Shown: positions 24,813 through 37,826 of the stretch, piece by piece
Numbering within the stretch: position 1 is the stretch's first letter
Layout: each line of letters starts with the position of its first letter
NCBI GenBank assembly: GCA_024742355.1
Contig: JANSYM010000003.1
Coordinates: 139,351 to 203,350 of the forward strand
DNA length: 64,000 bases
Source of the DNA: Hyphomonadaceae bacterium
GTDB lineage: Bacteria > Pseudomonadota > Alphaproteobacteria > Caulobacterales > Hyphomonadaceae
Direction of reading: 5' to 3'
Notes under the pieces: generated by a model
The model's database searches: none
What the model saw: the letters and a program-made list of their open reading frames with translations, nothing else
What the model was told of the DNA's origin: nothing
Made by a program: the position numbers and the translations under genes

Positions 24813-27152
24813 TTATTCATTGCGCCAGACAGGATTTCGTTTTTCGGCGAACGCTTGAACGCCTTCCTTGGCATCCTTCGACTTCAAGACGGCCTTGATC
24901 TCAGTTTGACTCAGCGCCAGGACATCGCTCCAGCTGTGCAACTCATCCATTTGATTTAGGACGCGCTTTGAGGCGCGAACGGACGTGGGCGAGTTCTGGC
25001 ATATGGCGGTTGCGAGATCGAAGGCATGTTCCAACGCCAGACCTGGCATCGAGACTCGATTGATCAAGCCTAATCCTTTCGCCGTCTCGGCGTCGATACC
25101 TTTTCCTGTCAAGATTAGTTCCAAAGCGTCTTTTCGACCGATCTGACGCACCAATCTCTGAACCCCGCCAGCTGCCGCAAATAGGCCAACTTTGACCTCT
25201 GGCAATGCAAACGTTGCGCCTTGATCTGCAATAGCAAGATCGCAGGCCAAAACAATTTCCAGGCCTCCACCCATTGCAACGCCATTGACGGCCGCGATGA
25301 TTGGCTTCTCACGGTTGGTTCTGGCGCATAACCCTGCGAACCCCGATGACGGCATCGACATATTGCCGCCGCGCGCCGTCACTTTCAGGTCATTCCCGCT
25401 GCAAAACGCTTTGTCTCCTGCGCCGGTTATGATCGCCGCCCACAAATCTTGATCAGCCTCATAGGCATCAAACACTTCCGCTAACTCAAAGTGGGCCGCA
25501 CTGTGTAATGCGTTTCGTTGTTTCGGCCGGTTGAGTGTTACGACGAGTATTCGCCCGTCACGTTCGACTTTGATATGATCGTATGCTCTCCCGAGCTCAT
25601 TCTTGCTCTGCTTCTCTCCCAACCGGGACTCATTTAGCAGGAGATTGCGCTCATTCGAGGTGCCGATTGAGACCGACTGCCCTACTACGTTCTCAGAACG
25701 AGAGAGCGCGTTCATCGTGGCGCGATGGTTCGCGTCAACCTTGGCCAGAACCCTGTCCTTCCCCACCCGTGCACACACATAAGCCCGCTCCACGCCGTCG
25801 CGCCCATGCTGTACGCAATAGCTCTCGATGGTTCCTTGGCAATCCTCTGAGAGAACCCCGGGAGCCTTACGCTCATCTAGTCTGTGCTGCGCAGATTCAG
25901 AACTCTGAGGACTCCATGCTTTCGGAGCGCTGGCCGAGTATACCCCGGCTGCTTGTTTGCTCATGAAGCCGCCATTGGCCAAGACCAACCCGCGGCTCTT
26001 TGGGGCCTCGCGCAAGCGGGACACCATTTCGGCGATCGCATGGGTTGAGTAGTTATTTCCGGGCCCGCCGAAGAATGGCAGCCCGCCCGTGACCGTCAAG
26101 TCAGTCTCGGTCGGATCGATCCCCAGATATTCTGCGGCGAGCAAAACCACGGACGGGAAGCAGCTGTAGATGTCAAAGAAACTTATCGCGTCTGCATCGA
26201 GACCGGACCCTGATAGCGCCAAATCTAATGCTTCTCGAACGACGTCGGAGTGTGAGAGATCAGGTCTATCAGTCACAAGCTTGTCCACGACGGCGGAGTG
26301 GCCGTGCAAGTAAACCCATTTATCTTCTTCTATTCCGAGCTCTCTGGCTTTACCCACCGTGGTCAGCAGAACGGCCGCAGACTGATTTACGGCGTCCTGG
26401 GCGATGTGCCATTTCAGAAATGGATCGCAAATCGGATAGTTCTCATCGGACGGTTCCGCCAGAAATGCCTCGGTTCGTTTCTCGGGAAACTGCGAATAGG
26501 GGTTCGCCGATGCTACCTCGGAAAAACGCGCGAGCACTGCACTCACGCGACGCCGATACTGCTCCGTGCTCAGTCCTAGCCGTGCGCGCAATGCCTGTTC
26601 AAACAGTGCGTATGTTTGCGGCGGCATTCCCAGACCGTTTTCGATTTCGTATTTGGATATGAAGTCGGTTTGGGCTCCGCGGTCTTCTATCTCGCCTTCG
26701 CCATGATCTGCCCATCGGAGTTTTTGGCGCCGCTTCAAAGCTGTTTTCAGCGCCCCGGTGACTTCGCCACCAGCAATTAGTGCGACCGAGACCTTACCGG
26801 CGTGGAGCTCTGCGGCCAGCTCGTTCACGAGCGCTTGTGGCTGCTCGCCGCCCGCAGAGGAGTAGACGACCTTGGCGGGATCGAGTCCAATTCGTTTCAG
26901 CACCGCTCGCGGCAAATTCTCGACCGCACCAAACGGAACAACCGGCGCGCTCAATGAATCGGGGAACGTGCGCACGAACGCCGCACAATCGATAGAATCT
27001 GCGACAATCGAAGCTTCCGTGTCGGAGATCGCTTTGCCGATCGCTTTTTCAATGATCGTGACGGGATGCGGAGCCGCGCTCATCGGTTCGCCGTCCCAAT
27101 GCTCCGTCACTTGCCCCACTCCGACAATGATCGGAAAATTGTCATTAGCCAT
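24813..27152 (-). CDS. thiolase-like (TLP1) and enoyl-CoA hydratase fusion protein
   Basis: 779 residues in one uninterrupted frame. Residues 1-410 are a thiolase-like type 1 domain (PIIVGVGQVTEHW at the start; DIYSCFPSVVLLAAEYLG; TVTGGLPFFGGPGNNYSTHA). Residues about 430-510 match the TLP1 additional C-terminal domain (CQGTIESYCVQHGRDGVERA). Residues about 522-779 are a crotonase with both expected glutamates (NGVAMGGGLEIVLACD and FALPEVKVGL) and oxyanion segment AFCSGNDLK. Thiolase and hydratase steps of a beta-oxidation-like route would be joined in one chain. The usual nucleophilic Cys position near residue 120 reads SSAGGEQPQ, so the thiolase chemistry may differ or be lost. Divergent from a Crp-type regulator. 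Confidence 0.88.
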   Translation of the reverse strand: MANDNFPIIVGVGQVTEHWDGEPMSAAPHPVTIIEKAIGKAISDTEASIVADSIDCAAFVRTFPDSLSAPVVPFGAVENLPRAVLKRIGLDPAKVVYSSAGGEQPQALVNELAAELHAGKVSVALIAGGEVTGALKTALKRRQKLRWADHGEGEIEDRGAQTDFISKYEIENGLGMPPQTYALFEQALRARLGLSTEQYRRRVSAVLARFSEVASANPYSQFPEKRTEAFLAEPSDENYPICDPFLKWHIAQDAVNQSAAVLLTTVGKARELGIEEDKWVYLHGHSAVVDKLVTDRPDLSHSDVVREALDLALSGSGLDADAISFFDIYSCFPSVVLLAAEYLGIDPTETDLTVTGGLPFFGGPGNNYSTHAIAEMVSRLREAPKSRGLVLANGGFMSKQAAGVYSASAPKAWSPQSSESAQHRLDERKAPGVLSEDCQGTIESYCVQHGRDGVERAYVCARVGKDRVLAKVDANHRATMNALSRSENVVGQSVSIGTSNERNLLLNESRLGEKQSKNELGRAYDHIKVERDGRILVVTLNRPKQRNALHSAAHFELAEVFDAYEADQDLWAAIITGAGDKAFCSGNDLKVTARGGNMSMPSSGFAGLCARTNREKPIIAAVNGVAMGGGLEIVLACDLAIADQGATFALPEVKVGLFAAAGGVQRLVRQIGRKDALELILTGKGIDAETAKGLGLINRVSMPGLALEHAFDLATAICQNSPTSVRASKRVLNQMDELHSWSDVLALSQTEIKAVLKSKDAKEGVQAFAEKRNPVWRNE

Positions 27153-27235
27153 TCTCTGAAACCATCCCGAAATAAACCACCAGGATCGTATCTCAGAGCG
27201 TTTCCAAACAAAGCTAAGTCGTTTACATTCTTGAA

Positions 27236-27919
27236 ATGACCAGCCCCATAGACTTCTCCATTTCGAAATTTTCAGATTTCGTCGATGCCACCGTATTGGA
27301 CGAGTTTCGCGCGGTTGCGACTAAGCGAAAGCTAAAACGCGGCGCCGGAATTGAGGTTCGGGGCGAGCGCGCGCGCACAATGTACTTCATTGAGGACGGG
27401 CTGGTGCAGCTCGGCCTCGAAAGCGCGGACGGCTCAACATTCAATCTGACTCGCCTTGGCGCCGGACACACCTTTGGTGAAATTGGGATCTTTCAAGATC
27501 GGGTCGTGATTCACGATTCTCACGCCGCAACGGACGTCTCACTGTTATCGCTTTCACACGATCAGGTGTTTAAGTTCATGAGCCGAAGCCCTTCATTCGG
27601 TCAAGCCTTGCTTCGCGTCGCTTACATGCGACTACATACGACGCTTCGATACATCGGAGACAGCCTGAATACGACGCTCGAGGCGCGAACGGCAAAACTG
27701 ATCTGGAGTATTCACGAGGCAACCGACCCCGCTGAGAACATAATTCAATGCCGCCAGATTGATCTGGCGCACGGATTGGGTGTCTCGCGCGTGTCCATTG
27801 GTAAGTCTCTAAAATCGCTATCTCAGCGAGGACTCATCAAAGTCGGATATGGAAAGATTGAGATCATTTCGAAGAGCAATCTTAAGGAGTTCATCCGAGA
27901 GACTCACGTAGAGTTCTGA
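27236..27919 (+). CDS. Crp/Fnr family transcription regulator
   Basis: 227 residues. Cyclic-nucleotide-binding-like roll at about 20-130 (RGERARTMYFIEDGLVQLGL, FGEIGIFQDR) and C-terminal winged helix at about 165-215 (QIDLAHGLGVSRVSIGKSLK). Arginine and glutamate in the FGEI segment leave cAMP binding open. No clear ribosome binding site precedes the ATG, so a leaderless message is possible. It faces away from the thiolase-hydratase fusion gene across 83 bases and probably controls it. Ends 21 bases before an IS3 element. Confidence 0.85.
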   Translation: MTSPIDFSISKFSDFVDATVLDEFRAVATKRKLKRGAGIEVRGERARTMYFIEDGLVQLGLESADGSTFNLTRLGAGHTFGEIGIFQDRVVIHDSHAATDVSLLSLSHDQVFKFMSRSPSFGQALLRVAYMRLHTTLRYIGDSLNTTLEARTAKLIWSIHEATDPAENIIQCRQIDLAHGLGVSRVSIGKSLKSLSQRGLIKVGYGKIEIISKSNLKEFIRETHVEF

Positions 27920-28003
27920 CGGCGATCTATTAGCGCAAATGACCTAGCCCCCTGAACTGCAGCCACGTTTTGGTTATAGAAATAGGCTGTTCAGGAGAGA
28001 ATT

Positions 28004-28213
28004 ATGGCTCGCAAACGTTACACGACCGAGGAGATCATCAGAAAGCTGCGTGAGGCAGACGTTCTGATTGGACAAGGTCAAACGGTGGCGGATGTTATCC
28101 GTCATCTTGGGGTATCAGATGTCACCTACTTTAGGTGGCGCAAAGAGTATGGCGGTCTGAAGGTTGATCAGGCCAAGCGGTTCAAAGAGCTGGAAAAGAA
28201 AACGCTCGATTGA
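28004..28213 (+). pseudogene. IS3-family transposase OrfA, frameshifted
   Basis: A helix-turn-helix OrfA (EEIIRKLREADVLIGQGQTV) of 69 residues that stops early after ELEKKTLD. One inserted base near 28199 would restore the usual end (ENARLKRLLADAELDKSIL, then a stop at 28279). The leucine-zipper region and the normal programmed frameshift into orfB are lost. Confidence 0.85.
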
Positions 28214-28277
28214 AGCGATTGCTGGCTGATGCGGAATTGGACAAGTCGATCTTACGTGAAGCTGCCTCGGGAAACTT

Positions 28278-29150
28278 CTGAGCCCTGAGCGCCGCCGTAA
28301 GTTTGTTGATCACGTCAAGAAAAAGCTTGGCGTTTCCGAGCGCCGGGCTTGTCGATGTGTGGGGCAAACACGCTCCACGCAATGGCGACGACTAAGGATC
28401 ACTGATGATGAGCATGCGCTGACATCAGCGATCATCAATCTTGCGCGTCAGTATGGTCGCTATGGCTACCGGCGGATCACAGCATTGCTGCGCACTCAGG
28501 GCTGGCATGTAAATCACAAACGGGTTGCACGTATATGGCAGCGCGAAGGGCTGAAGGTCCCGAGCAAACAGCCCAAGCGAAAACGGCTTTGGTTGAATGA
28601 TGGATCATGCATGCGGCTCAGGCCGGAGCATAAGAACCATGTCTGGGCCTATGACTTCGTTCAGGACCGCACGCATGATGGAACCGCATTCCGCATGCTG
28701 ACGCTCATCGATGAGTACACTCGCGAATGCCTCACCATCGAAGTGCAACGCAAGCTGCGTTCCGGTGACGTGCTATACGCCGTTGCGGACGCGATGCTGA
28801 AGCATGGTGTGCCGAGATATATCCGATCTGACAATGGTCCAGAGTTTATCGCTTTAGCCCTTCGAGAATGGTTTGAGCGGATCGGCGTGCAGACCCTCTT
28901 CATCGAACCAGGAAGTCCGTGGGAGAATGGATACAATGAAAGCTTCAACGGCAAGCTCAGAGATGAGCTGCTCAACGGGGAGATTTTCTGTTCGATTAAA
29001 GAGGCTAGGACACTGATCGAACAATGGCGTCAGCACTACAATACGGTGCGCCCACACTCATCACTCGGCTATCGTCCGCCAGCACCGGAAACCAAATCAC
29101 CCTTCCAAATCCACGCTCAAAACACTACACAGAAAATGGCTGCGCTATAG
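28278..29150 (+). CDS. IS3-family transposase OrfB (integrase core)
   Basis: About 290 codons open from 28278, in the -1 frame relative to the restored orfA end, as is normal for IS3 elements where OrfAB is made by programmed frameshifting; a GTG at 28359 is the first plausible independent start. The HTH_21-like start ([16 protein letters not shown]) is followed by the rve integrase core: Asp in [10 protein letters not shown], Asp in IRSDNGPEF and Glu in [17 protein letters not shown]. The DDE triad is intact, so the damage is limited to orfA. Confidence 0.88.
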   Translation: MSPERRRKFVDHVKKKLGVSERRACRCVGQTRSTQWRRLRITDDEHALTSAIINLARQYGRYGYRRITALLRTQGWHVNHKRVARIWQREGLKVPSKQPKRKRLWLNDGSCMRLRPEHKNHVWAYDFVQDRTHDGTAFRMLTLIDEYTRECLTIEVQRKLRSGDVLYAVADAMLKHGVPRYIRSDNGPEFIALALREWFERIGVQTLFIEPGSPWENGYNESFNGKLRDELLNGEIFCSIKEARTLIEQWRQHYNTVRPHSSLGYRPPAPETKSPFQIHAQNTTQKMAAL

Positions 29151-29161
29151 GGGGCGGGCCA

Positions 29162-29370
29162 ATCAGACGCGTCTTGTCCCGAGATGGCTTGGATATGTGC
29201 TGATTTTGGGCGGAGTTGGCTATCAGTTGAACTTATTCGGCCCGCTTGTAGCTCCCAAGATATACGTTGGCAGTATTCTGCCCATCGCTCTGGCATCAAT
29301 TTCAGCGATTGGTGAGCTGGGCCTGGCATTCTGGTTGGTGTTGGTTGGTGTTCCTACCGCCCCACGCTGA
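29162..29370 (+). pseudogene. C-terminal remnant of a DUF4386-like membrane protein
   Basis: Directly after the IS right end the frame continues through TRLVPRWLGYVLILGGVGYQ, then NLFGPL and a last transmembrane-like stretch (SISAIGELGLAFWLVLVGV), and stops at 29368-29370. This is the typical end of DUF4386 proteins. No N-terminal part lies left of the IS, so the IS insertion was accompanied by a deletion. About 69 codons remain. Confidence 0.65.
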
Positions 29371-32891
<3,521 letters not shown>

Positions 32892-32942
32892 TCTCATACG
32901 GCATACTGGAAATTCCGGGATTCCGAGAATAAGTCGGTCAAC

Positions 32943-33488
32943 TCAGGAATTTGGAGGCACGTAATCAAAGATGAAATTTACGCGCGCTTCTTGGCCCGCA
33001 TTCATGACGCTGTGCGGTTTCTGATTGTTGATCTCATAGGCGCGCCCGACTTCCATCGTGAAGGGCTGTCCACCGATCACGTATCGAACGCCTGCATTCG
33101 AGACCAGCGGCAAATGGATGCGATGCCCAGCATGGAAGGATTGCAGGTGATCTACATGGGGAGAGATATTGCAGCCCGCATGAAGGCGCGCAGCCATGGC
33201 TCTCAGGATTTGCCCACCAGGCTCATAATGAGTGCCAATAATCTCATTCATGAGTGGTTCGGCTACTTCGCCAAGCGTCGACCATCCAAGATCCTTTTTC
33301 ACCGTAACGTCGGGCCATGCATCATCGCAAAACAAAAGGACGATCGAACTTGTATCCTTGTGAACATCATAGGCACTTTGTCGATGATCCTGTTCGAACC
33401 ATGTCGATTCTTCGAGCGCGGTGGTGGCTTCGATAAGCCGATTAGCGTCGATTTGACCGAGATCCCGAAGTGATGCGCCGAAATCCAT
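32943..33488 (-). CDS. aspartyl/asparaginyl beta-hydroxylase-like dioxygenase
   Basis: 181 residues, one cupin-like AspH domain. Fe(II) ligands are H111 and D113 (SPHVDH) and H159 (KPHSVMN), with R169 placed to bind 2-oxoglutarate. The TPR part found in animal AspH is absent. Bacterial members hydroxylate Asp/Asn/His side chains of proteins or peptides, or free amino-acid derivatives. It is divergent from a TPR-sulfotransferase gene; the pair recurs to my knowledge near TonB receptors of marine Proteobacteria. Substrate unknown. Confidence 0.8.
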   Translation of the reverse strand: MDFGASLRDLGQIDANRLIEATTALEESTWFEQDHRQSAYDVHKDTSSIVLLFCDDAWPDVTVKKDLGWSTLGEVAEPLMNEIIGTHYEPGGQILRAMAARLHAGCNISPHVDHLQSFHAGHRIHLPLVSNAGVRYVIGGQPFTMEVGRAYEINNQKPHSVMNAGQEARVNFIFDYVPPNS

Positions 33489-33644
33489 GAGAGCCTCTTA
33501 CACTAGAATTGAAAACAAAAAAGCAGCTATTCCAAAGCTCTGCAACAGAAGTCTAACAGCATTCTTACGTCTCATATGGATGTACCACATTCGAGGTTTT
33601 TGGCAGACAGTGTAGAGAACACATCGAGCAGCAGACAGATAAAA

Positions 33645-35669
33645 ATGACCGAACAATCGACAACCGACACACAAATCCAAAAGATCGTCCAGCTTCTAAA
33701 GGAAGGTCGTCCAAAGGACGCCGAAGCATTGTGCCATTCAGCGTTAGCGGTATCGGCTTCCAATCCTTTCTTGATGCGTTTGCTTGGTCACGCATTCGTG
33801 CGCCAACGCCGTTTGGACGATGCTGAGCAGCAATTTCGGTTGGCTTTGACTTTGCAACCAGAGTTTCCGCCATTGTTGAAAGACTTGGGAAGTCTGTTGG
33901 CGACCAAAGGACAGGTAGACGAAGCAGAGAAACTACTTCTCAAGGCCTCTCGCCTGGATCCAGGAAATGCGTCGATCTTATACAAACTAGCCGAGATACA
34001 AGCGGTGTCTGGCCAAGCTGAACTCTCAAACGAGACGCTGAGCGATTTTGCCGAAATCGACTCGCAAGGAGAAAAACTCATTATCAGTGGCGAACACTTG
34101 CGGGCCGGACGAGTTGCTGAAGGTGTTTCTTTGTTGAAAGAGCTCGTGCAGTCACATCCCAACAACGTGGATGCGCTAAGACTGCTCGCAAGTGCGTATC
34201 GGATGCAGGATGAACGGCTTTCGGATGCTGAAGCCCTGTTGAGACGCGCAGTCGCACTCGCGCCAGATTACGTCGTCGCATGGCTAAACCTCGGTGCCTT
34301 GCTCCAGGACCAGATGCGTCCAATCGAGGCGATCACATGTTACGAAGCGGCGCTCAGGCATGAGCCTGAAAACGAGATCGCCAAAGCGGGCATGGCTGGC
34401 GCTTTCGCATCGTCCGGACAGCCCGAGAAAGCTGTCGAAATGTTGGAAACGCTTACTTCAAGCGGCACTTCATCGGCGGGCATCGAAATGACGTTTGGTC
34501 ACGTGCTGAAAACTGTTGGCCGGCAAGACGATTCTCTTCGAGCGTACAAACGTTCTTTGCAAATCGACCCTCAACTGGGAGAAGCTTATTGGAGCATGGC
34601 TAACCTGAAAGTGCATAAGTTTCAGGATGATGAAGTGACTGAGATGATGCAGTTACTGGATCAGTCACAAATTTCGGAAGCCTCCAGGGTACACGTAAAT
34701 TTCGCATTGGGAAAAGCGTTCGAGGACCGCGGCGACTTCGGCTCAGCATGGAATTACTATAAAGCCGGAAATGCGTTGCGGCGAAAACAGGTAAACTATG
34801 ATCCGGTTGAAGTCGCAGATCTTCATGCCGGACTCGCATCGACCTTGACACCAGAGTTTATTGCTGAACGGCAGGAAGTTGGTTCCAAGAACGGAAAGGT
34901 AATCTTCATTGTCGGTCTGCCGCGATCAGGATCCACTCTCATCGAGCAAATTTTGGCGAGTCACAGTCAAGTCGAAGGTACCGCTGAGCTTCCTTATCTT
35001 GGGAGAATTGCTGCCTCGATGGGAAGGTATCGGCAAGATGGCCGGTCTTATCCAGAAGTTCTGACCGATCTCAGACGGATTGATTGGCGCGGATTTGGCG
35101 ATGAATACCTTGAGTTCGCGTCACGCCACCGAACGACCGATGCACCGGTATTCACAGACAAACTGCCAAACAACTTCTCACACATAGGTTTTGCTGCGCT
35201 TTGCTTGCCGAATGCGAAATTCATAAACACGCGTAGGTTTCCTCTAGATAGCTGTCTTGGAGTGTTCAAGCAGCTGTTTGCGAGCGGGCAGAACTTCTCT
35301 TATGACGAATTCGAGCTCGCGGAATACTACAAGGACTACGTCCGAATGATGGAGCATTGGCACACTGTTCTACCGGGCAGAGTGCTGGACATTCACTACG
35401 AAGATACTGTGCTGGATCTGGAAGCTCAAACGCGCCGCATTCTGGATTTTTGCGAACTTCCATTCGAAGAGCAATGCTTGGAGTTTTACCGAACCGAGAG
35501 GTCGGTTCAAACGGCGAGCTCTGAGCAAGTTCGCCAGCCCATTTATAAGGGTGCGCTTGGGCGTTGGAGCCAATACGGTCAAAACATCGAATTCTGGAAG
35601 GATTCGCTGCGTCCGATAATTGATGGTTTACCTGAACGCATTGTTTCAGCAGCGAAATGGAGCGGCTAA
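33645..35669 (+). CDS. TPR-repeat sulfotransferase
   Basis: 674 residues from ATG 33645; an in-frame ATG at 33576 would add 23 residues, and neither has a strong ribosome binding site. Residues about 15-400 are tandem tetratricopeptide repeats (ADALCH-type helices; LGHAFVRQRRLDDAEQQFRL is one). The C-terminal ~250 residues are a sulfotransferase: 5'-phosphosulfate loop IVGLPRSGSTLIEQILAS (about 422-439), DKLPNNFSHIG and a 3'-phosphate region near RVLDIHYEDTVLD. It would transfer sulfate from PAPS to a protein or glycan bound by the TPRs. No signal peptide. Its stop overlaps by 4 bases the convergent propeller gene. Confidence 0.88.
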   Translation: MTEQSTTDTQIQKIVQLLKEGRPKDAEALCHSALAVSASNPFLMRLLGHAFVRQRRLDDAEQQFRLALTLQPEFPPLLKDLGSLLATKGQVDEAEKLLLKASRLDPGNASILYKLAEIQAVSGQAELSNETLSDFAEIDSQGEKLIISGEHLRAGRVAEGVSLLKELVQSHPNNVDALRLLASAYRMQDERLSDAEALLRRAVALAPDYVVAWLNLGALLQDQMRPIEAITCYEAALRHEPENEIAKAGMAGAFASSGQPEKAVEMLETLTSSGTSSAGIEMTFGHVLKTVGRQDDSLRAYKRSLQIDPQLGEAYWSMANLKVHKFQDDEVTEMMQLLDQSQISEASRVHVNFALGKAFEDRGDFGSAWNYYKAGNALRRKQVNYDPVEVADLHAGLASTLTPEFIAERQEVGSKNGKVIFIVGLPRSGSTLIEQILASHSQVEGTAELPYLGRIAASMGRYRQDGRSYPEVLTDLRRIDWRGFGDEYLEFASRHRTTDAPVFTDKLPNNFSHIGFAALCLPNAKFINTRRFPLDSCLGVFKQLFASGQNFSYDEFELAEYYKDYVRMMEHWHTVLPGRVLDIHYEDTVLDLEAQTRRILDFCELPFEEQCLEFYRTERSVQTASSEQVRQPIYKGALGRWSQYGQNIEFWKDSLRPIIDGLPERIVSAAKWSG

Positions 35670-36583
35670 TAGGGCCAAACCTCCAAACCGTGAATTGCGT
35701 TGCGAACATCCATCGTCAAATTCACCGAAACGAGCGGTTCGCTTTGCCGCAGATTGTAGATCGTAACGGTGGAGGGAGAGGAGCCTCCCGCAACCGTTTC
35801 ATCATCGATCACGCAGAGTCCGCGCGCGAATCCCTGACGCGCGATCCGGCTATCGTCTTGCGAAACATTGGTTAGCGATTGAGGGTCATACATCGCGACT
35901 TTGATCGCTCGGTCTTCTTCTCCAGATCGACTGGCGTATCGAACAGCGTCAGACTCGGTATCATTAAACAGGACGCCATCTCTGAAAGGTTGAGCATTAT
36001 GAGTGCCGGACGGAAGTATGGCAGACATCTGAACGCGTTTTCCGTTGAACAGCAGGAGACCGCCAGATTTTGTGCCGCTGATATAGAGCCCGCCTGAACT
36101 CGCGAAAACAGAATTCAGGTGCAGCTTATTCAATGGAAGTGGGCCATCTCCTTGTGCGGGGTCGAAGACGCTGCCTTTGAAATTCAATCCATCAAGTTCG
36201 ACGTGTAACGCCCATGAGAATGCGCGTTTTTTCAGATCAAACCCCAAGATAGTATCGAACCCTGTCGAGGTTAGAAAAAGCGTATCTTCATAGACGGAGA
36301 TTTCGTGGCAATGCTTGAGGAATGAATTGCGCCAGGACCCGACGCGCTGAAATTCGGGGGTGTATGCGAATAACTCATCGCTTGCTGCAATCCAAACCAG
36401 ACCGCCGTGAAAAGCGATTCCGCGCAAACCGCGATCCCATCCTCGGCCGCGCCAATCGATGTCTTCTGTGTTCCAATCCAGTTTTTGTTGAACGGATTGG
36501 GAGTGCATGTCGAGCAAGTATATTCCGCCATGGCTTTCTCCTTGAAAGCTGCCGCGTACGACGGATGAAGCGATGAGTTTCAT
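35666..36583 (-). CDS. beta-propeller-like hypothetical protein
   Basis: 305 residues. No signal peptide. Repeated strand-rich units each end in hydrophobic-G patterns (GIAFHGGLVWIAASDELFAY, CHEISVYEDTLFLTSTGFDT, NSVFASSGGLYISGTKSGGL, NAQPFRDGVLFNDTESDAVR), spaced about 50 residues apart, as in a six-blade propeller. It resembles DUF4915/TIGR03032-type proteins that often accompany TPR-sulfotransferases. A binding or sugar-nucleotide-related role is possible; none is shown by the sequence. The gene overlaps the tail of the sulfotransferase gene and is divergent from a LysR regulator. Confidence 0.65.
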   Translation of the reverse strand: MKLIASSVVRGSFQGESHGGIYLLDMHSQSVQQKLDWNTEDIDWRGRGWDRGLRGIAFHGGLVWIAASDELFAYTPEFQRVGSWRNSFLKHCHEISVYEDTLFLTSTGFDTILGFDLKKRAFSWALHVELDGLNFKGSVFDPAQGDGPLPLNKLHLNSVFASSGGLYISGTKSGGLLLFNGKRVQMSAILPSGTHNAQPFRDGVLFNDTESDAVRYASRSGEEDRAIKVAMYDPQSLTNVSQDDSRIARQGFARGLCVIDDETVAGGSSPSTVTIYNLRQSEPLVSVNLTMDVRNAIHGLEVWPY

Positions 36584-36640
36584 TTAGCTTGTGCGGCTCC
36601 GTTTTGGTGTTCGCTACGGTGAGTGCGCTAACTGACGCCG

Positions 36641-36659
36641 ATTGACAAGGCGGATCAAT
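36641..36659. promoter_or_regulatory. inverted repeat in propeller-LysR intergenic region
   Basis: ATTGA and TCAAT flank nine bases, a T-N11-A-like layout suitable for a LysR protein, 48-66 bases before the LysR start. TTGACA inside it may also be a -35 box. Weak evidence. Confidence 0.25.
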
Positions 36660-36706
36660 TGGCCCTTGGTTGAAAAAAATGAACGCTCAGTTCAATCGAG
36701 GACGCC

Positions 36707-37648
36707 ATGTCGCGAAAGCTGCCACCCCTCAATTCGATTAAGGCATTTGAAGCGGCCGCTCGCCTTAGATCGTTTCGCGCCGCTGCCGAGTCACTGCGAG
36801 TTTCACATTCTGCGGTGTCACACCAAATCAAAAACCTGGAGCGGTTTCTCGATCAAGACTTATTCGTAAGGCATGCGCGGTCTGTCGAGCTCACCAGCGC
36901 CGGGCATGACTATTTCCTGGTCGTGCGAGATGCACTCGATAAGATTGAACAAGGAACCAAAAAATTCCTGAGACCGTCTCAGAAGGACATTCTGACCGTT
37001 CAAACCTACTCAACGATTGCCATTCGCTGGTTGGTTCCAAAGCTGGCAGAGTTCACGAAACTACATCCCGATCTTGAGGTCAGGCTTACGACGACCCAAG
37101 AAAACCCCAACTTTGGCAGCCAGCGATTTGATGTTGCGGTTATGATTGGCCGTCCAGATGAACCAGGCATCGCGAGCGAATACTTGTTTACACCTTTAAT
37201 GTCGCCGGTTTGCGCGCCAACCTTGCTCAGAGGAGAAGAACCCCTCACCGAACCAGCCGATCTGGTGAATCATGACATTTTGCAAGTTCACCCCTCTGAA
37301 CGCGATTGGCGCGTTTGGCTCAAAAGGTACAGCGTTGCCGAGATCGATTTATCAGCCGGTCTGAACTTCGATTCATATGATCACGCCCTAAAAATGGCTG
37401 CCCGAGGACTGGGTGTCGCGCTGGGAATGCAGCCCTATGTTGCTGAGGATTTGGAAACGGGTTTGCTGGTGCAACCATTTCCCGAATGCTCCGAACGAGC
37501 GCCGTTCAGCTGGTACATCGCACATCAGGATAGTCGGCGCATAGCCAGAAAGGTGTCGCGGTTTCGCGATTGGCTGATCGATCAGATCGCCGATGATCCG
37601 AATCTGTCGGAACATAGAATTCCCGATCTGGCTCGGACACCTGTCTGA
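36707..37648 (+). CDS. LysR family regulator (GcvA-like)
   Basis: 313 residues. N-terminal winged helix of the GcvA type (PPLNSIKAFEAAARLRSFRA, AAESLRVSHSAVSHQIKNLE) and a type 2 periplasmic-binding-like effector domain from about 95 (LTVQTYSTIAIRWLVPKL). It lies between the propeller gene (divergent) and a TonB receptor gene 178 bases downstream on the same strand. It may regulate the receptor and galactose genes or the AspH-sulfotransferase group; the effector is unknown. Confidence 0.9.
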   Translation: MSRKLPPLNSIKAFEAAARLRSFRAAAESLRVSHSAVSHQIKNLERFLDQDLFVRHARSVELTSAGHDYFLVVRDALDKIEQGTKKFLRPSQKDILTVQTYSTIAIRWLVPKLAEFTKLHPDLEVRLTTTQENPNFGSQRFDVAVMIGRPDEPGIASEYLFTPLMSPVCAPTLLRGEEPLTEPADLVNHDILQVHPSERDWRVWLKRYSVAEIDLSAGLNFDSYDHALKMAARGLGVALGMQPYVAEDLETGLLVQPFPECSERAPFSWYIAHQDSRRIARKVSRFRDWLIDQIADDPNLSEHRIPDLARTPV

Positions 37649-37826
37649 TCTCCATCCCCAGACAACGTAGCTGGTGGTGCGCACACTTTCTCCGGTATTG
37701 CGTTAGAAAATTAGACCAGCAGTGGACTTTTTTGTGAGGTGAAATCCAGCGCGCAACATGGTTCACTTTGTCGTGACGATGCCATCAGAGCATCTAGGAA
37801 AGTCTATCGCTTCGGGGAGGAAGCTA

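Larger units (their letters stand above)
27940..29161 (+). mobile_element. IS3-family insertion sequence, frameshifted
   Basis: About 1.22 kb. The left end TGACCTAGCCCCCTGAACTG pairs with the right end (TGGCCCGCCCCCTATAGCGC on the minus strand), both followed by GCAGCCA, as imperfect terminal inverted repeats. Inside are orfA and orfB of an IS3-type DDE transposase. orfA carries a one-base deletion, so the copy is probably immobile on its own. No clear target-site duplication was found, which agrees with an associated deletion on the right. Confidence 0.85.
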
